Positions 14,175 through 22,320 of a stretch of 22,460 nt of DNA are shown here, in pieces. A program made the position numbers and the translations under genes. The notes under the pieces were generated by a model. That model had not been told where the DNA came from, did not search any database, and was given only the letters and a program-made list of their open reading frames with translations. Origin of the DNA: an uncultured Pseudobdellovibrionaceae bacterium (GTDB lineage Bacteria > Bdellovibrionota > Bdellovibrionia > Bdellovibrionales > JAMPXM01); NCBI GenBank assembly GCA_934277865.1, contig CAKQVW010000009.1:1-22460 (forward strand), given 5' to 3'. Numbering within the stretch: the stretch's first letter is position 1; the number at the start of each line of letters is the position of its first letter.

Positions 14175-15834
14175 ACCCGCCGGCGTCACCACGCATACCT
14201 CACTTTCGGAAGACGAAGCCAAGCGGCTTCATCTCGAACCGAACGATGGTTTTCTTGAGCACCTTTCGATGCGTTCCGGGAAAACACTGCTACCGGTTCA
14301 CCGTCTCGATGTTGGGACTTCTGGCACACTGCTCGCCTGGGAAAGCGATGGATCACCCGGCGCACTCGCGGCGATGTCCCACCTGGCGCAGGCCTTTGAA
14401 AGCCGGGAAGTCGACAAACGTTATCTCTTCCTCACCGACCGACAACCACGACGTGGTTTCAAAAGTGGCGACAAAGTGGAGTCCCATATTTCCCGCGTGC
14501 GCTCGGGCGGCCTCAACAGACAAGGCCCTCAGTACGTTTCGCATTCGCCCACAGCACAAGAGCCCATCAATGCGGTGACGATCTTTGAAAAACTCAAAGA
14601 CCATGGCAAACACTCACTCTGGCTTGCAAAACCTCTCACCGGTAAACCCCATCAAATTCGCCTACACGCTGAAAACGCGGGACTCGCAATCCTTGGAGAC
14701 ACCGAGCACGGGGGCTCGGCATTTCCCACGCTCTTCCTTCACGCCGCCGCCGCGAGCTTGAAGGACACGGCCGCCGGCTTCGAAGCCTCAAGCCCTGCAC
14801 CCGTTTGGTTCGAGAAACTTGATCTACTCGACGATCCCGTGCTCATCGGCTGGCTTTCAGGACTGGATCGACGCGAACGACTCAATCGCAGCCTTCGCCT
14901 GCTTGGCGTGGCGATTTCCGAAACTCGCCGCGAACTTCATGGCGAATCCGGAAGCCTGGATCTTCGCATCGATCGTTTGGGTGAAGTGTGCCAGTTTCAT
15001 TGGTACGGTTCGACCAACAGACTTAAACAAGAGTTGACCGAATCTGACATTCAAAAAATCCGTCGCCTGGCGGAGATCAGCGGCATCAAAGACTGGTGGA
15101 TTCAGTATCGGTCGAATCGCGGCAGCGGACAAAGCCAAGAGCAGGTCATCACATCTCACGATTCGCTGCCAAAACGTTGGCATGCTGGTGAAGAGAACTT
15201 ACGTTTTTTATTTTGTCGCGACCGAGGCCTTTCAAGCGGACTGTTTCTCGATCAGCGGGCCAACCGTCGCTGGGTCACACAACATCGTCCTCGCTCGCTA
15301 TTGAATCTGTTTTGCTACACCGGAGGTTTTTCGGTCGCGGCGGCAGCGGCAGGTGCCGAGCACGTCGTCAGCGTCGATCTCAGCCGGCCGTTTTTGGAAT
15401 GGGCAAAAGAAAACTTTCAGGCCAATCGCTTAGACCCGGCCGACTCACGCTATGAGTTTCGCGCAATCGAAGCCCGCGACTATCTCAAATGGGCCGAAAA
15501 AAAGGGTCTGCAATTTGACGTTGTCGTCTGCGATCCACCGTCGTTTTCTCGAACGGAAAACGGTGTGTTCCGCATCGAAACCGAACTTGAGCCTCTCATC
15601 GCCTCCACCTTGTCTGTTACCAAAGACGGCGGCCGCCTTCTGTTTTCTACCAACTTTGAAAACTGGTCGACACAGGAGTTCGTCTTCCGTGTCTCCGAAA
15701 TCGTCAAAAAACTAAGAGCCAAATCCAATCGTCAGTTCACGCTGGAACGCACTCCAAGTCCCGACTGGGATTTTGAGTTCCCACGCGAACCTCGACGAAT
15801 GAAGAGTATTTTCGTGAAAGTCGCAAAGAATTGA
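14155..15834 (+). CDS. RluA-type pseudouridine synthase / RlmK-type methyltransferase fusion
   Basis: 559 residues. Residues 1-225 are an RluA-family pseudouridine synthase: LDKPAGVTTHT at the start, HRLDVGTSGTLL (49-60) with catalytic Asp52, and KPHQIRLHAENAGLAILGD (164-182). There is no S4 domain. Residues about 240-559 are a class I SAM methyltransferase of the RlmI/RlmK type. SGLFLDQRANRRW leads into the SAM loop LLNLFCYTGGFSV (382-394), then SRPFLEWAKENFQANRL, CDPPSFSRT (459-467) and LLFSTNFENW. The last motif and the RRW/LEWA signatures resemble RlmK, the m7G2069 half of RlmKL, more than RlmI. It therefore probably modifies 23S rRNA twice. It overlaps the Fur-family gene by 20 bases. 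The target nucleotides are unknown. Confidence 0.88.
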   Translation: MLRILDKPAGVTTHTSLSEDEAKRLHLEPNDGFLEHLSMRSGKTLLPVHRLDVGTSGTLLAWESDGSPGALAAMSHLAQAFESREVDKRYLFLTDRQPRRGFKSGDKVESHISRVRSGGLNRQGPQYVSHSPTAQEPINAVTIFEKLKDHGKHSLWLAKPLTGKPHQIRLHAENAGLAILGDTEHGGSAFPTLFLHAAAASLKDTAAGFEASSPAPVWFEKLDLLDDPVLIGWLSGLDRRERLNRSLRLLGVAISETRRELHGESGSLDLRIDRLGEVCQFHWYGSTNRLKQELTESDIQKIRRLAEISGIKDWWIQYRSNRGSGQSQEQVITSHDSLPKRWHAGEENLRFLFCRDRGLSSGLFLDQRANRRWVTQHRPRSLLNLFCYTGGFSVAAAAAGAEHVVSVDLSRPFLEWAKENFQANRLDPADSRYEFRAIEARDYLKWAEKKGLQFDVVVCDPPSFSRTENGVFRIETELEPLIASTLSVTKDGGRLLFSTNFENWSTQEFVFRVSEIVKKLRAKSNRQFTLERTPSPDWDFEFPREPRRMKSIFVKVAKN

Positions 15835-16199
15835 AAACCGATTGCACAGGTCGATCGTCAAGATTTCAGGAAAATTGGATTTTTCTTCCCCCGACTTCAG
15901 CTAGATCTTGAGCGAGATTCTTTGAAAACTGACTAAAAGCCTGACGACCAGACACTCATCCAGAGCCAGTCTTTCCTACGGGAATTCTGCAGATCTCTTC
16001 AAACTTTCGAAATCTCAACAACTTAGCTCGCCTCATTGCGAATCACCGCCTCAGAAAGCCTCGACCTTTCGCCAGCTAACACGACTTACGTCGACACTCC
16101 TCGAATGATTTTAGTCTTGCGACAGAGGTCCGATAGGTCCCTTAAGAACAAGACTGCTGTCTGACGACGATTGTCGCAAGCACTCGAGAGGAGTGAAGC
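15835..16199 (+). other. 365-base intergenic leader, no gene seen
   Basis: No credible gene, tRNA or repeat family is seen here. The left part holds only a weak AT hairpin near 15869-15890. The right part (from about 16095) contains nested inverted repeats up to the ribosome-binding site GAGAGGAG of the next gene, described separately. No clear promoter stands out. Confidence 0.6.
16095..16195 (+). promoter_or_regulatory. Nested hairpin leader covering the ribosome-binding site
   Basis: CACTCCTC (16095-16102) is complementary to GAGGAGTG (16188-16195), which includes the Shine-Dalgarno sequence of the downstream gene. Inside it, CTTGCGACA (16116-16124) pairs with TGTCGCAAG (16172-16180). AGTCTTG (16113-16119) can alternatively pair with CAAGACT (16149-16155), giving competing folds. 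AGGTCC is repeated at 16126 and 16135. This layout suggests a cis-acting RNA switch or thermosensor, but no known riboswitch is recognised. Confidence 0.45.
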
Positions 16200-17441
16200 A
16201 TGGCTCGCAAAACTTTGGGTTTGAAAAGCATGATCCCGATCTTCGTCATCGCCGGACTGTCGATGGGCAACGAAGGTTGTGAGGAACAACAGGACAAACC
16301 GCGAGTGCTGAAAATGGATATCGAAATCGGCTCACTCAAAGGTCGAGTGGTTCGACTTCCAAATGGTGAGTCCGTCGACTTCCCGTACGTCGCAAACTCA
16401 CTCTTCTATCGCCAAGTCATCAATCACGACCACTTCGTCATCGGCAACCCCGTACCGACATCATTGATGTTGGCTAGCCAAGGCGGGCAATTCAAAGCAC
16501 AGGGCGTGACAGACGCCTCAAGTGCCGAGGCGGCTCCTTCTGGACTGGTTTCGGGCCGCGACGTCGCTGTTCTCGAAAACTACGGTCTTTTGCGACAAAC
16601 TCGCCTTGAAGGCCAGTCGCTTATGCAAGGTCGCACGTCCGAACGTGAAGTCGTCGAGGGCAAAGCCTCGGCCTCGCAAGTTTCAAAATTGCCAGCCTGC
16701 CTTTACGATCTCCCTCAGTCGCTTCTTGGCGGCGAAGTGATCTCGTTTCAAATGACAGGCGGAGGCGGAATTGGAATCGGTTACGGGCCAGGTGGTGATC
16801 TGCCAGGCTCGGCCGCTGGTCGCATCAATTTCCAATCAAGCAAACTCGAGCTAGGACTTCGCACGGACGATCCTCTGACCCAGCAAGCGATTGCAATCGG
16901 CGACGGTGTTGCCCGTCAGTCACAAGTACAGTTTGGTCTCGATTTCGTCCCCGGTGTTCCAGTTGGAATCAGCTTCTTTTACAACACACCCATCACCGAC
17001 GTCATTCGCAACGCCATGGACGATGGCCTCAATCAGATCGTCGATCGCTACAAAAATCTGCTCTCGACAAACAAAGACTGGAATGAGGTTTGGGAATCAC
17101 GCGTGATCTACGATCCAGAGATCGTAAACAACGACACGCACATCGCATTCCGTGGTGGCTACCGCGCCGGCGTGAAGATTGGCGACACATTCCAAGTCAC
17201 CAACCTGCACTACGCCTGGAAAGGTGCCGCTTGTTACACACGCCTGATGTACAAGATCTCGCTGACTGTGACTCCTATTGCGGAAGCGACGGTGGTCTCG
17301 GTTGGCGATAACGTTTCAGTTGCGGTTGTGAAATACCTGACCGAACAGAAAATTCAGCCGGGAGCACAAGTAAAAGTGCTGAAGCTGGTCGAACCAGTGA
17401 AAAAGGCTTCGAGCTCATCGTCCTCGGGATCTAAAAAGTAA
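16200..17441 (+). CDS. Secreted protein with possible FlgT-like C-terminus
   Basis: 413 residues. The N-terminus (RKTLGLKSMIPIFVIAGLSMG) is a signal sequence. Cys27 in NEGCEE could be lipidated, but the lipobox is not canonical. The middle is Gly-rich (MTGGGGIGIGYGPGGDLPG, 185-203) and beta-rich. Residues about 300-395 (VIYDPEIVNNDTHIAFRGGY, AGVKIGDTFQV, EATVVSVGDNVSVAVV, IQPGAQVKVL) resemble the FlgT C-terminal domain, seen in proteins of the flagellar H-ring and in other envelope proteins. That assignment is by eye. The tail ends in a Ser/Lys run. GAGAGGAG precedes the start inside a structured leader. A clean terminator follows at 17483-17513, inside the convergent argR. Confidence 0.65.
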   Translation: MARKTLGLKSMIPIFVIAGLSMGNEGCEEQQDKPRVLKMDIEIGSLKGRVVRLPNGESVDFPYVANSLFYRQVINHDHFVIGNPVPTSLMLASQGGQFKAQGVTDASSAEAAPSGLVSGRDVAVLENYGLLRQTRLEGQSLMQGRTSEREVVEGKASASQVSKLPACLYDLPQSLLGGEVISFQMTGGGGIGIGYGPGGDLPGSAAGRINFQSSKLELGLRTDDPLTQQAIAIGDGVARQSQVQFGLDFVPGVPVGISFFYNTPITDVIRNAMDDGLNQIVDRYKNLLSTNKDWNEVWESRVIYDPEIVNNDTHIAFRGGYRAGVKIGDTFQVTNLHYAWKGAACYTRLMYKISLTVTPIAEATVVSVGDNVSVAVVKYLTEQKIQPGAQVKVLKLVEPVKKASSSSSSGSKK

Positions 17442-17454
17442 GGCCGCCAACGGC
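17442..17454 (-). terminator. Weak candidate terminator for the arg operon
   Basis: On the minus strand GCCG-TTGG-CGGC (plus a wobble pair) lies 18 bases beyond the argR stop and is followed by CTTACTTTTT. The T-run is formed by the final lysine codon of the convergent gene. The stem is short. Confidence 0.25.
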
Positions 17455-17471
17455 TGCCTGCCAAAAGCTAT

Positions 17472-17945
17472 TTAGTCGCCATGAGCGCCGCTAAGGAGGC
17501 GCTCAATTTTTTTGACGAGGCCGTCTAGGTCACGTGTCGAACGCGGACAAACAAATATCGTGTCATCACCCGCAATCGTCCCGAGAATTCCCAAGGTCAT
17601 ACGATTTTGATCAATCACCCGTGCGGCCAACGATGCCGATCCTGGTGCTGAATGAACCACAATCATGGCTCCGTTGTGATCGATATCCGTGATCAACGAC
17701 CCGAGTCCCGCTGGCTGCATAAGCGGCGCCACGTCTTCGACCAGGCGATACACTGTCATACCAGAGGGATCGATCACCTTGATCGCGCCAAGCTTGCGCA
17801 GGTCGCGAGAAATCGTCGACTGGTTCACTTCGAAGTCCAGCTTCTCAAGCTCCGACCGAAGCTCGTCTTGTGTGCTGGCATCTTCTTTCAAAAGCAGTCT
17901 GCGAAGTGCCTGAAGGCGAGCCGCCGTGTCCGTTCGATCTGCCAT
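17472..17945 (-). CDS. argR: Arginine repressor ArgR
   Basis: 157 residues, the usual ArgR/AhrC length. The N-terminal winged helix (1-70) has STQDELRSELEKLDFEVNQ and STISRDLRKLGAIKV, the DNA-reading helix signature. The C-terminal hexamer and arginine-binding domain has LAARVIDQN and LGTIAGDDTIFVCP (121-134), with the GDD arginine-contact motif. AAAGGAGG lies 8 bases before the ATG. It is the last gene of argCJBF-argR, 36 bases after argF, so the repressor is made from the operon it should control. A rightward terminator for the neighbour is embedded in its last codons. Confidence 0.95.
   Translation of the reverse strand: MADRTDTAARLQALRRLLLKEDASTQDELRSELEKLDFEVNQSTISRDLRKLGAIKVIDPSGMTVYRLVEDVAPLMQPAGLGSLITDIDHNGAMIVVHSAPGSASLAARVIDQNRMTLGILGTIAGDDTIFVCPRSTRDLDGLVKKIERLLSGAHGD
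17483..17513 (+). terminator. Intrinsic terminator of the secreted-protein gene, inside argR
   Basis: GAGCGCC (17483-17489) and GGCGCTC (17498-17504) form a 7-bp GC-rich stem with an 8-base loop, then AA and seven Ts. It starts 41 bases after the stop of the rightward gene and lies wholly in the last codons of argR on the other strand. Confidence 0.8.
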
Positions 17946-17981
17946 GTGCCTCGCCTCCTTTCGTGAGTTTGCGAGAAAAAG

Positions 17982-18917
17982 TTATTTGCCCAAAAGGCCA
18001 ATCAAAAGCGCCTTTTGCGCATGCATGCGATTTTCCGCTTGCTGAAACAAAACCGAGTTTTCATGCTCGACCAATGCAGCGGTGATCTCTTTTTCTTTGA
18101 TCATCGGCATACAATGCATGATCGCCGCCTTGGGGTCTGCATGACTATAGAGCTCTTCGTTCAACTGGTAGGCCTGAAACACCTTATCCCGGTCGGTCTC
18201 TTCTTGCTCAAAGCCCATGCTTGTCCAAACATCGGTGTAAACAGCATTTGCCGATTTAACAGCCTCAACCGGCGAAGCATGCGCCACCACCTGCCGACCA
18301 GCGTCCTTTGCACGTTTTTTTGCCTGGCGAACCACAAGCGAACTTGGCTCGTAACCGGCCGGACACGCGTAGTGAACATCTACTCCCAAAATCGGAGCCA
18401 GCAACAACAGGCTGTGCAGCATATTGTTTCCGTCCCCGACATAGGCAAGCTTCAAGCCTCCGAGATCGCGATATCGCTGCATCAACGTCTGAAGATCTGC
18501 GAGCACCTGGCACGGGTGATGTGTGTCGCTGAGTCCGTTGATCACCGGAATCGGAGACTTAGACACCATACGATCCAAAATCGAGTGTGCATGAGTTCGC
18601 ACCATCACCGCATGGCAATACCCCGCAAGCACACGGATCGTGTCTTCCGGATCTTCTTTTTTTCGGCCAATCGAATCAAGTTCGAGCACCGAGCCGCCAA
18701 GCTCTTGAATCGCGACGGTGAAACTCACCCGTGTGCGAAGCGACGGTTTTTCAAACAGCAACACGACGTTTTTATTGCGAAGGTCGTCGCGACGAAAACC
18801 GGCAAGACGTTGCTCCTTGCAAGACTCCGCCAACAAAAGGAGATCCATAAGCTCTGCCTTCGAAAGCTCGGTCCCCGTCAGAAAATGCTTCGATTTAAAT
18901 TTCGGCGTGAGTGCCAT
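17982..18917 (-). CDS. argF: Ornithine carbamoyltransferase
   Basis: 311 residues from ATG 18917, preceded by GAGGGG; a frame further upstream would only extend into argB. Carbamoyl-phosphate site: FEKPSLRTRVSF (SLRTR at 59-63), RTHAH (107-111) and HHPCQ (133-137). Ornithine site: DVWTSMG (229-235), the SMG loop, and HCMP (268-271). It forms citrulline from ornithine and carbamoyl phosphate. Oddity: the usual HCLPAHRGEE reads HCMPMIKEKE, so the conserved Arg is Lys, and the RGE/IKDT segment reads KEDPEDT. The SMG loop and FEKPS still favour ornithine over N-acetyl- or N-succinylornithine. It lies 13 bases after argB. Confidence 0.9.
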   Translation of the reverse strand: MALTPKFKSKHFLTGTELSKAELMDLLLLAESCKEQRLAGFRRDDLRNKNVVLLFEKPSLRTRVSFTVAIQELGGSVLELDSIGRKKEDPEDTIRVLAGYCHAVMVRTHAHSILDRMVSKSPIPVINGLSDTHHPCQVLADLQTLMQRYRDLGGLKLAYVGDGNNMLHSLLLLAPILGVDVHYACPAGYEPSSLVVRQAKKRAKDAGRQVVAHASPVEAVKSANAVYTDVWTSMGFEQEETDRDKVFQAYQLNEELYSHADPKAAIMHCMPMIKEKEITAALVEHENSVLFQQAENRMHAQKALLIGLLGK

Positions 18918-18930
18918 CTTTAGGTTCCCC

Positions 18931-19854
18931 TCAAGCCTTGTCCGAAAGGTCAGCTTCGCGCCGACGTGAACGCAAGCGACAAACTGTTCCGACACCATGA
19001 TCCGTGAACAGCTCTTCCACGATTGCGTGTGGACGACGCGCGTTCATGATGTGAACATCGGTCACCTTGTTTTGAATCGCATGCAAAATGGTGCGCGCCT
19101 TGGCTAACATCCCACCCTTCACCACGCCGTCTTCGATCAGCTGCAAAAGCTCACCGGCATCAAGCTCCGGGATCAGATTCATCTGCGTATCCAAAATGCC
19201 GTCTTGATCGGTCAGGAAAAGCATTTTGGTCACACCCAGCGCACTTGCGATTTGACTGGCCGCCCAGTCGGCATTGACGTTGTAGGACTGGCCATCTCGT
19301 CCGGCACCAATTGGCGCAATGACGGGAATACCGCGATAGCCAAGTTCGTCTTCCATCATGAGGATCTCGTCAATCAGCTGTGTATTGACGCGCTCAACTT
19401 CGCCCACCTGCTGCAGACGTTTATCGGCCTGACGGCAAATCAACGTTCCGGCATCCATTCCCGAAAACCCAACGGCGCGTAGGCCAGTGTGGTTCAACGC
19501 ACGAACGATGCGACGATTGACGAGACCACAAAGTGTCATCTCGATCACCGCCATCATCTCTGGTGTCGTCACACGAAGCCCTTCAACAAACTCCCATGTC
19601 ATTCCACGACGGGTGAGTTCCTCATTGATTGCAGGCCCACCGCCATGCACCAACACCACCCGCACACCGACGGCACGAACCGTCGCCAGATCTTCACAAA
19701 TCTGAGCCAACAGCCCATCGTCTTGCAAAATCGAACCGCCAAGTTTCACAACCACTGTGCTGCCGGCGAATTGCTTCACATAGCCAAGCGCCGCCAGGAC
19801 ATCATGAGAAACGGTTTTTGCTGCGTTCGAGACCGTCGGTGTTTCAGTGCTCAC
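18931..19854 (-). CDS. argB: N-acetylglutamate kinase
   Basis: 307 residues from GTG 19854, a GTGA overlap with the argJ stop; a longer frame would run into argJ. Amino-acid kinase motifs: VVVKLGGS (34-41), VHGGGPAINEEL (69-80), GLRVTT (92-97), and LFLTDQDGI near the C-terminal half. It phosphorylates N-acetylglutamate, step two of the pathway. The 30-residue helical N-terminus (HDVLAALGYVKQFAG) is the kind seen in hexameric, arginine-inhibited enzymes, so feedback inhibition is likely (inference from family knowledge). Confidence 0.95.
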   Translation of the reverse strand: MSTETPTVSNAAKTVSHDVLAALGYVKQFAGSTVVVKLGGSILQDDGLLAQICEDLATVRAVGVRVVLVHGGGPAINEELTRRGMTWEFVEGLRVTTPEMMAVIEMTLCGLVNRRIVRALNHTGLRAVGFSGMDAGTLICRQADKRLQQVGEVERVNTQLIDEILMMEDELGYRGIPVIAPIGAGRDGQSYNVNADWAASQIASALGVTKMLFLTDQDGILDTQMNLIPELDAGELLQLIEDGVVKGGMLAKARTILHAIQNKVTDVHIMNARRPHAIVEELFTDHGVGTVCRLRSRRREADLSDKA

Positions 19855-21053
19855 GTTGTGTACTCCGTGTTGATATCGACATACTTCTTCGAGAGATCGC
19901 AACCCCATGCTGTCGCTTCATCGCTTCCGGACTTGAGATCAATTTCCACGACGATCTTCGACTTCTTCAAGAGTGCCTTCACCTCTGGTTTGTCAAATGG
20001 CTGTGGACGTCCATCCGCAAACAGCACCACCCCTTGCATCGTGAGGCTCAGTCGACCAAGTGCCACTTCAGGAACTTGCTCGGCACCAAGGCGCGCAATG
20101 ATACGCCCCCAGTTCGGATCTTCTCCGTGCATCGCTGTTTTCACGAGCGGCGACACCGTGACACCTCGAGCCGCACGTCGAGCCGTCGCGAGATCGGGCG
20201 CACCTTTGAGATGAATCTCAACAAGCTTCGTCGCACCTTCACCGTCGATCGCAATGGACTGCGCCAACAGAGTGGCGATTTCGCGAAGTGCCGCTTGAAA
20301 CTTCTTTTCATCCTCGAGAGTTTTCAGCCCGACACCGGAGGCCCCGTTGGCCAAAAAGAAAACCGCATCGTTGGTCGACGAATCGCCGTCAACGGAGATC
20401 ATGTTGAAGCTCACATCCGTGGCGTCTTTCAGGAGCGCCTGCGCCTTGTTCACTGGAACTTCGCAGTCCGTGAGAAGGTAACCCAGCATGGTCGCCATGT
20501 TCGGATGGATCATCCCCGAACCCTTGCAGACTCCCGTGATGCGAACCATCCCAGTTGAAAGCTGCAGTTCGGTGGTCACTGTCTTCGGCACAAGATCCGT
20601 GGTCAGAATAGCCAGCGAAAAGTTTTCGGCGGTGTCGGTCGCACGTTCAACAAGTTCAGGAATTGCCGGAACGATTTTCGCCATATCAAGCTGAGGCCCG
20701 ATGACACCTGTCGACGCCACCAGAACTTCGCGAGGAAAACACTCAAGTTCCTTTGCGACTTCAAAAACCAACTGTTTGTTGTTCTCAACACCTTCGGGCC
20801 CAGTGGCCGCATTGGCTTGACCAGAGTTTGTGACAATCGCGCGGATCGAAGTCGACGGCAAAATTGAACGGCAATAGTGAACCGGTGCCGCAGCAAACCG
20901 ATTTTCTGTGAACACACCTGCCGCAACCGCCGGACGATCCGAAATGATAAGGCCCAAGTCAGGACGATAACGGCGGACTCCGCAGTTTACACCAGAAGCA
21001 GTAAATCCTTGAGGAAGTGGAGTGCGAGCGATACCAGGTCCAGGTGTCATCAT
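19851..21053 (-). CDS. argJ: Glutamate N-acetyltransferase ArgJ
   Basis: 400 residues, normal for ArgJ. The precursor is cut before Thr188 in KGSGMIHPNMATML, whose Thr becomes the nucleophile of the beta subunit. NSGQANA (76-82) and TTD (151-153) are family signatures, as is the C-terminal WGCDLSKKYVDINTEYTT. It transfers acetyl from N-acetylornithine to glutamate (recycling), and some forms also use acetyl-CoA; which applies here cannot be read from the sequence. The ATG at 21053 overlaps the argC stop (ATGA). Confidence 0.96.
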   Translation of the reverse strand: MMTPGPGIARTPLPQGFTASGVNCGVRRYRPDLGLIISDRPAVAAGVFTENRFAAAPVHYCRSILPSTSIRAIVTNSGQANAATGPEGVENNKQLVFEVAKELECFPREVLVASTGVIGPQLDMAKIVPAIPELVERATDTAENFSLAILTTDLVPKTVTTELQLSTGMVRITGVCKGSGMIHPNMATMLGYLLTDCEVPVNKAQALLKDATDVSFNMISVDGDSSTNDAVFFLANGASGVGLKTLEDEKKFQAALREIATLLAQSIAIDGEGATKLVEIHLKGAPDLATARRAARGVTVSPLVKTAMHGEDPNWGRIIARLGAEQVPEVALGRLSLTMQGVVLFADGRPQPFDKPEVKALLKKSKIVVEIDLKSGSDEATAWGCDLSKKYVDINTEYTT

Positions 21054-22195
21054 AGTACACCCTCTCTTTCAGCTAGTCCGGTCTCGACTTTGAGACCTTG
21101 AAGTCGGTTGAAGTTTTCGACAGCCTGCGAGGCTGCCCCTTTCATCAAATTGTCGATCAGCGAGAACACGATCAATTGATCGCCGCGAACATGCCACGCC
21201 AAAACTGTGCGAGCCGATCCCACCACACGGCGCAAGCCAAGCTCGTGCCCGGCTGGTACCACCCCAGCTGTTCCCGCCTCGGAAAGACTCACTAGCCGAG
21301 CTAGCGGATAGTCTTTGTACAAGCTCTCAAAAGCCAAACGCACATCTTTCTCCTGTACGCCTTTGTTCAGTCGAGCATGGATCGAAACGATGATGCCACG
21401 GCGAACAGGAAGTAGGTGCGGAACAAACGAAAAACTAACATCTGTCGCGCGTTTGATGTCTTTCAGACCCCATCTCGCAACAGCCTCCGCGATTTCCGGT
21501 TCGTGTTGGTGTCGCCCCACGCGGTACGGAAGACAGCCGCCGTCGACTTCCGCATGCAGCAGACGCTCTTCTGCCTTTTTTCCAGCGCCCGTGGTTCCAG
21601 ATTTGGCGTCAACCGAGACCGTATCAAGACGAACAAGATTGGCGTGGTAGAGCGGCATCAATCCCAGAGCCGTCGCCGTGGCATAACAGCCGGGGTTTGC
21701 AACCAGCCCCATATTCGGAACACCCGTCGCAAAGGGAACGAGGCCATAATCCGCCTCTTGCACCAGTCCCGCTTCGGTGTGATTCATCCCATACCATTTG
21801 GCATAAAGCGCTTTGGAGTCCGACTCGCCCTGACCTTTCAAACGAAACGCACCCGACACGTCGATCACGTGCAGACCTTTTTTAAGAATCTTAGGCGCCC
21901 ATTCCAAAGACACCTCGGCCGGTGTGGCCAGGAACACCGTCTGAAAACCAGGCGCTGCCGAATTCAGCGCATCCTCAAACTCCTTCATCGGCTGCCCCGA
22001 CAAAGGAATCTCGAGTTCCGCGTGCGACGACTGGAGCGAAAGCTCTGGCAGGAGCTCGCGTGGGTCAAAACTTTGAGTTGCGAACATTCCTGTGAGAGAC
22101 ATCTGCGGGTGCAAAAGTGCGAGTCGAGCCAACTCGACGCCCGAGTACCCTCGTGCTCCTAGGATGGCGATCTTTTTTGCTCCTGGTTTTGTCAT
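21050..22195 (-). CDS. argC: N-acetyl-gamma-glutamyl-phosphate reductase
   Basis: 381 residues from ATG 22195, chosen over 22231 because it starts just before the Rossmann motif (KIAILGARGYSGVEL, residues 8-22). The catalytic Cys170 is in NPGCYATA, and HQHEPE and PHLLPVRRG are conserved C-terminal motifs. It reduces N-acetylglutamyl phosphate to the semialdehyde with NADPH. It is the first gene of the argC-J-B-F-R operon and faces argG across about 125 bases that carry TGCATAA repeats. Confidence 0.96.
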   Translation of the reverse strand: MTKPGAKKIAILGARGYSGVELARLALLHPQMSLTGMFATQSFDPRELLPELSLQSSHAELEIPLSGQPMKEFEDALNSAAPGFQTVFLATPAEVSLEWAPKILKKGLHVIDVSGAFRLKGQGESDSKALYAKWYGMNHTEAGLVQEADYGLVPFATGVPNMGLVANPGCYATATALGLMPLYHANLVRLDTVSVDAKSGTTGAGKKAEERLLHAEVDGGCLPYRVGRHQHEPEIAEAVARWGLKDIKRATDVSFSFVPHLLPVRRGIIVSIHARLNKGVQEKDVRLAFESLYKDYPLARLVSLSEAGTAGVVPAGHELGLRRVVGSARTVLAWHVRGDQLIVFSLIDNLMKGAASQAVENFNRLQGLKVETGLAEREGVL

Positions 22196-22250
22196 ACTAC
22201 CCACCGCAGTCCATGCCTGAAAATGATGCAATTTTATGCGCTCTTATGCA

Positions 22251-22280
22251 TTTTTATCCTTGAAATACTGCATAAGTCAA
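22251..22280 (-). promoter_or_regulatory. Promoter of the argC operon
   Basis: On the minus strand TTGACT (22280-22275) and ATAAAA/TAAAAA (22257-22251) are spaced by 17 or 18 bases. It overlaps the argG promoter and the TGCATAA half-sites, so both are likely repressed together by ArgR. Confidence 0.55.
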
Positions 22281-22288
22281 GGCATAAA
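22260..22288 (+). promoter_or_regulatory. Promoter of argG
   Basis: TTGAAA (22260-22265), a 17-base spacer, then CATAAA (22283-22288), with the predicted start near 22295 and GGAGG at 22306-22310 before the argG ATG. It is face to face with the argC promoter. Confidence 0.55.
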
Positions 22289-22320
22289 TGCATAAATATC
22301 CAACCGGAGGACCATTTACG

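Larger units (their letters stand above)
22227..22298. promoter_or_regulatory. ArgR operator cluster between argC and argG
   Basis: Repeated half-sites of the form TGCATAA / TTATGCA: TGCAATTTTATGC (22227-22239), TTATGCATTTTTA (22244-22256), TGCATAA (22269-22275), GCATAAA (22282-22288) and TGCATAA (22289-22295). They surround both divergent promoters, as expected for ArgR hexamers binding paired ARG boxes. The half-site differs from the E. coli TGAAT type, so assignment rests on position and repetition. Confidence 0.6.

Noticed and set aside
18015..18923. Long rightward open frames opposite argF and argJ (18015-18923, 19629-20558)
   Set aside because: Composition is skewed to Arg, His and Cys as expected of antisense of conserved genes. 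argF and argJ have all catalytic motifs on the other strand.
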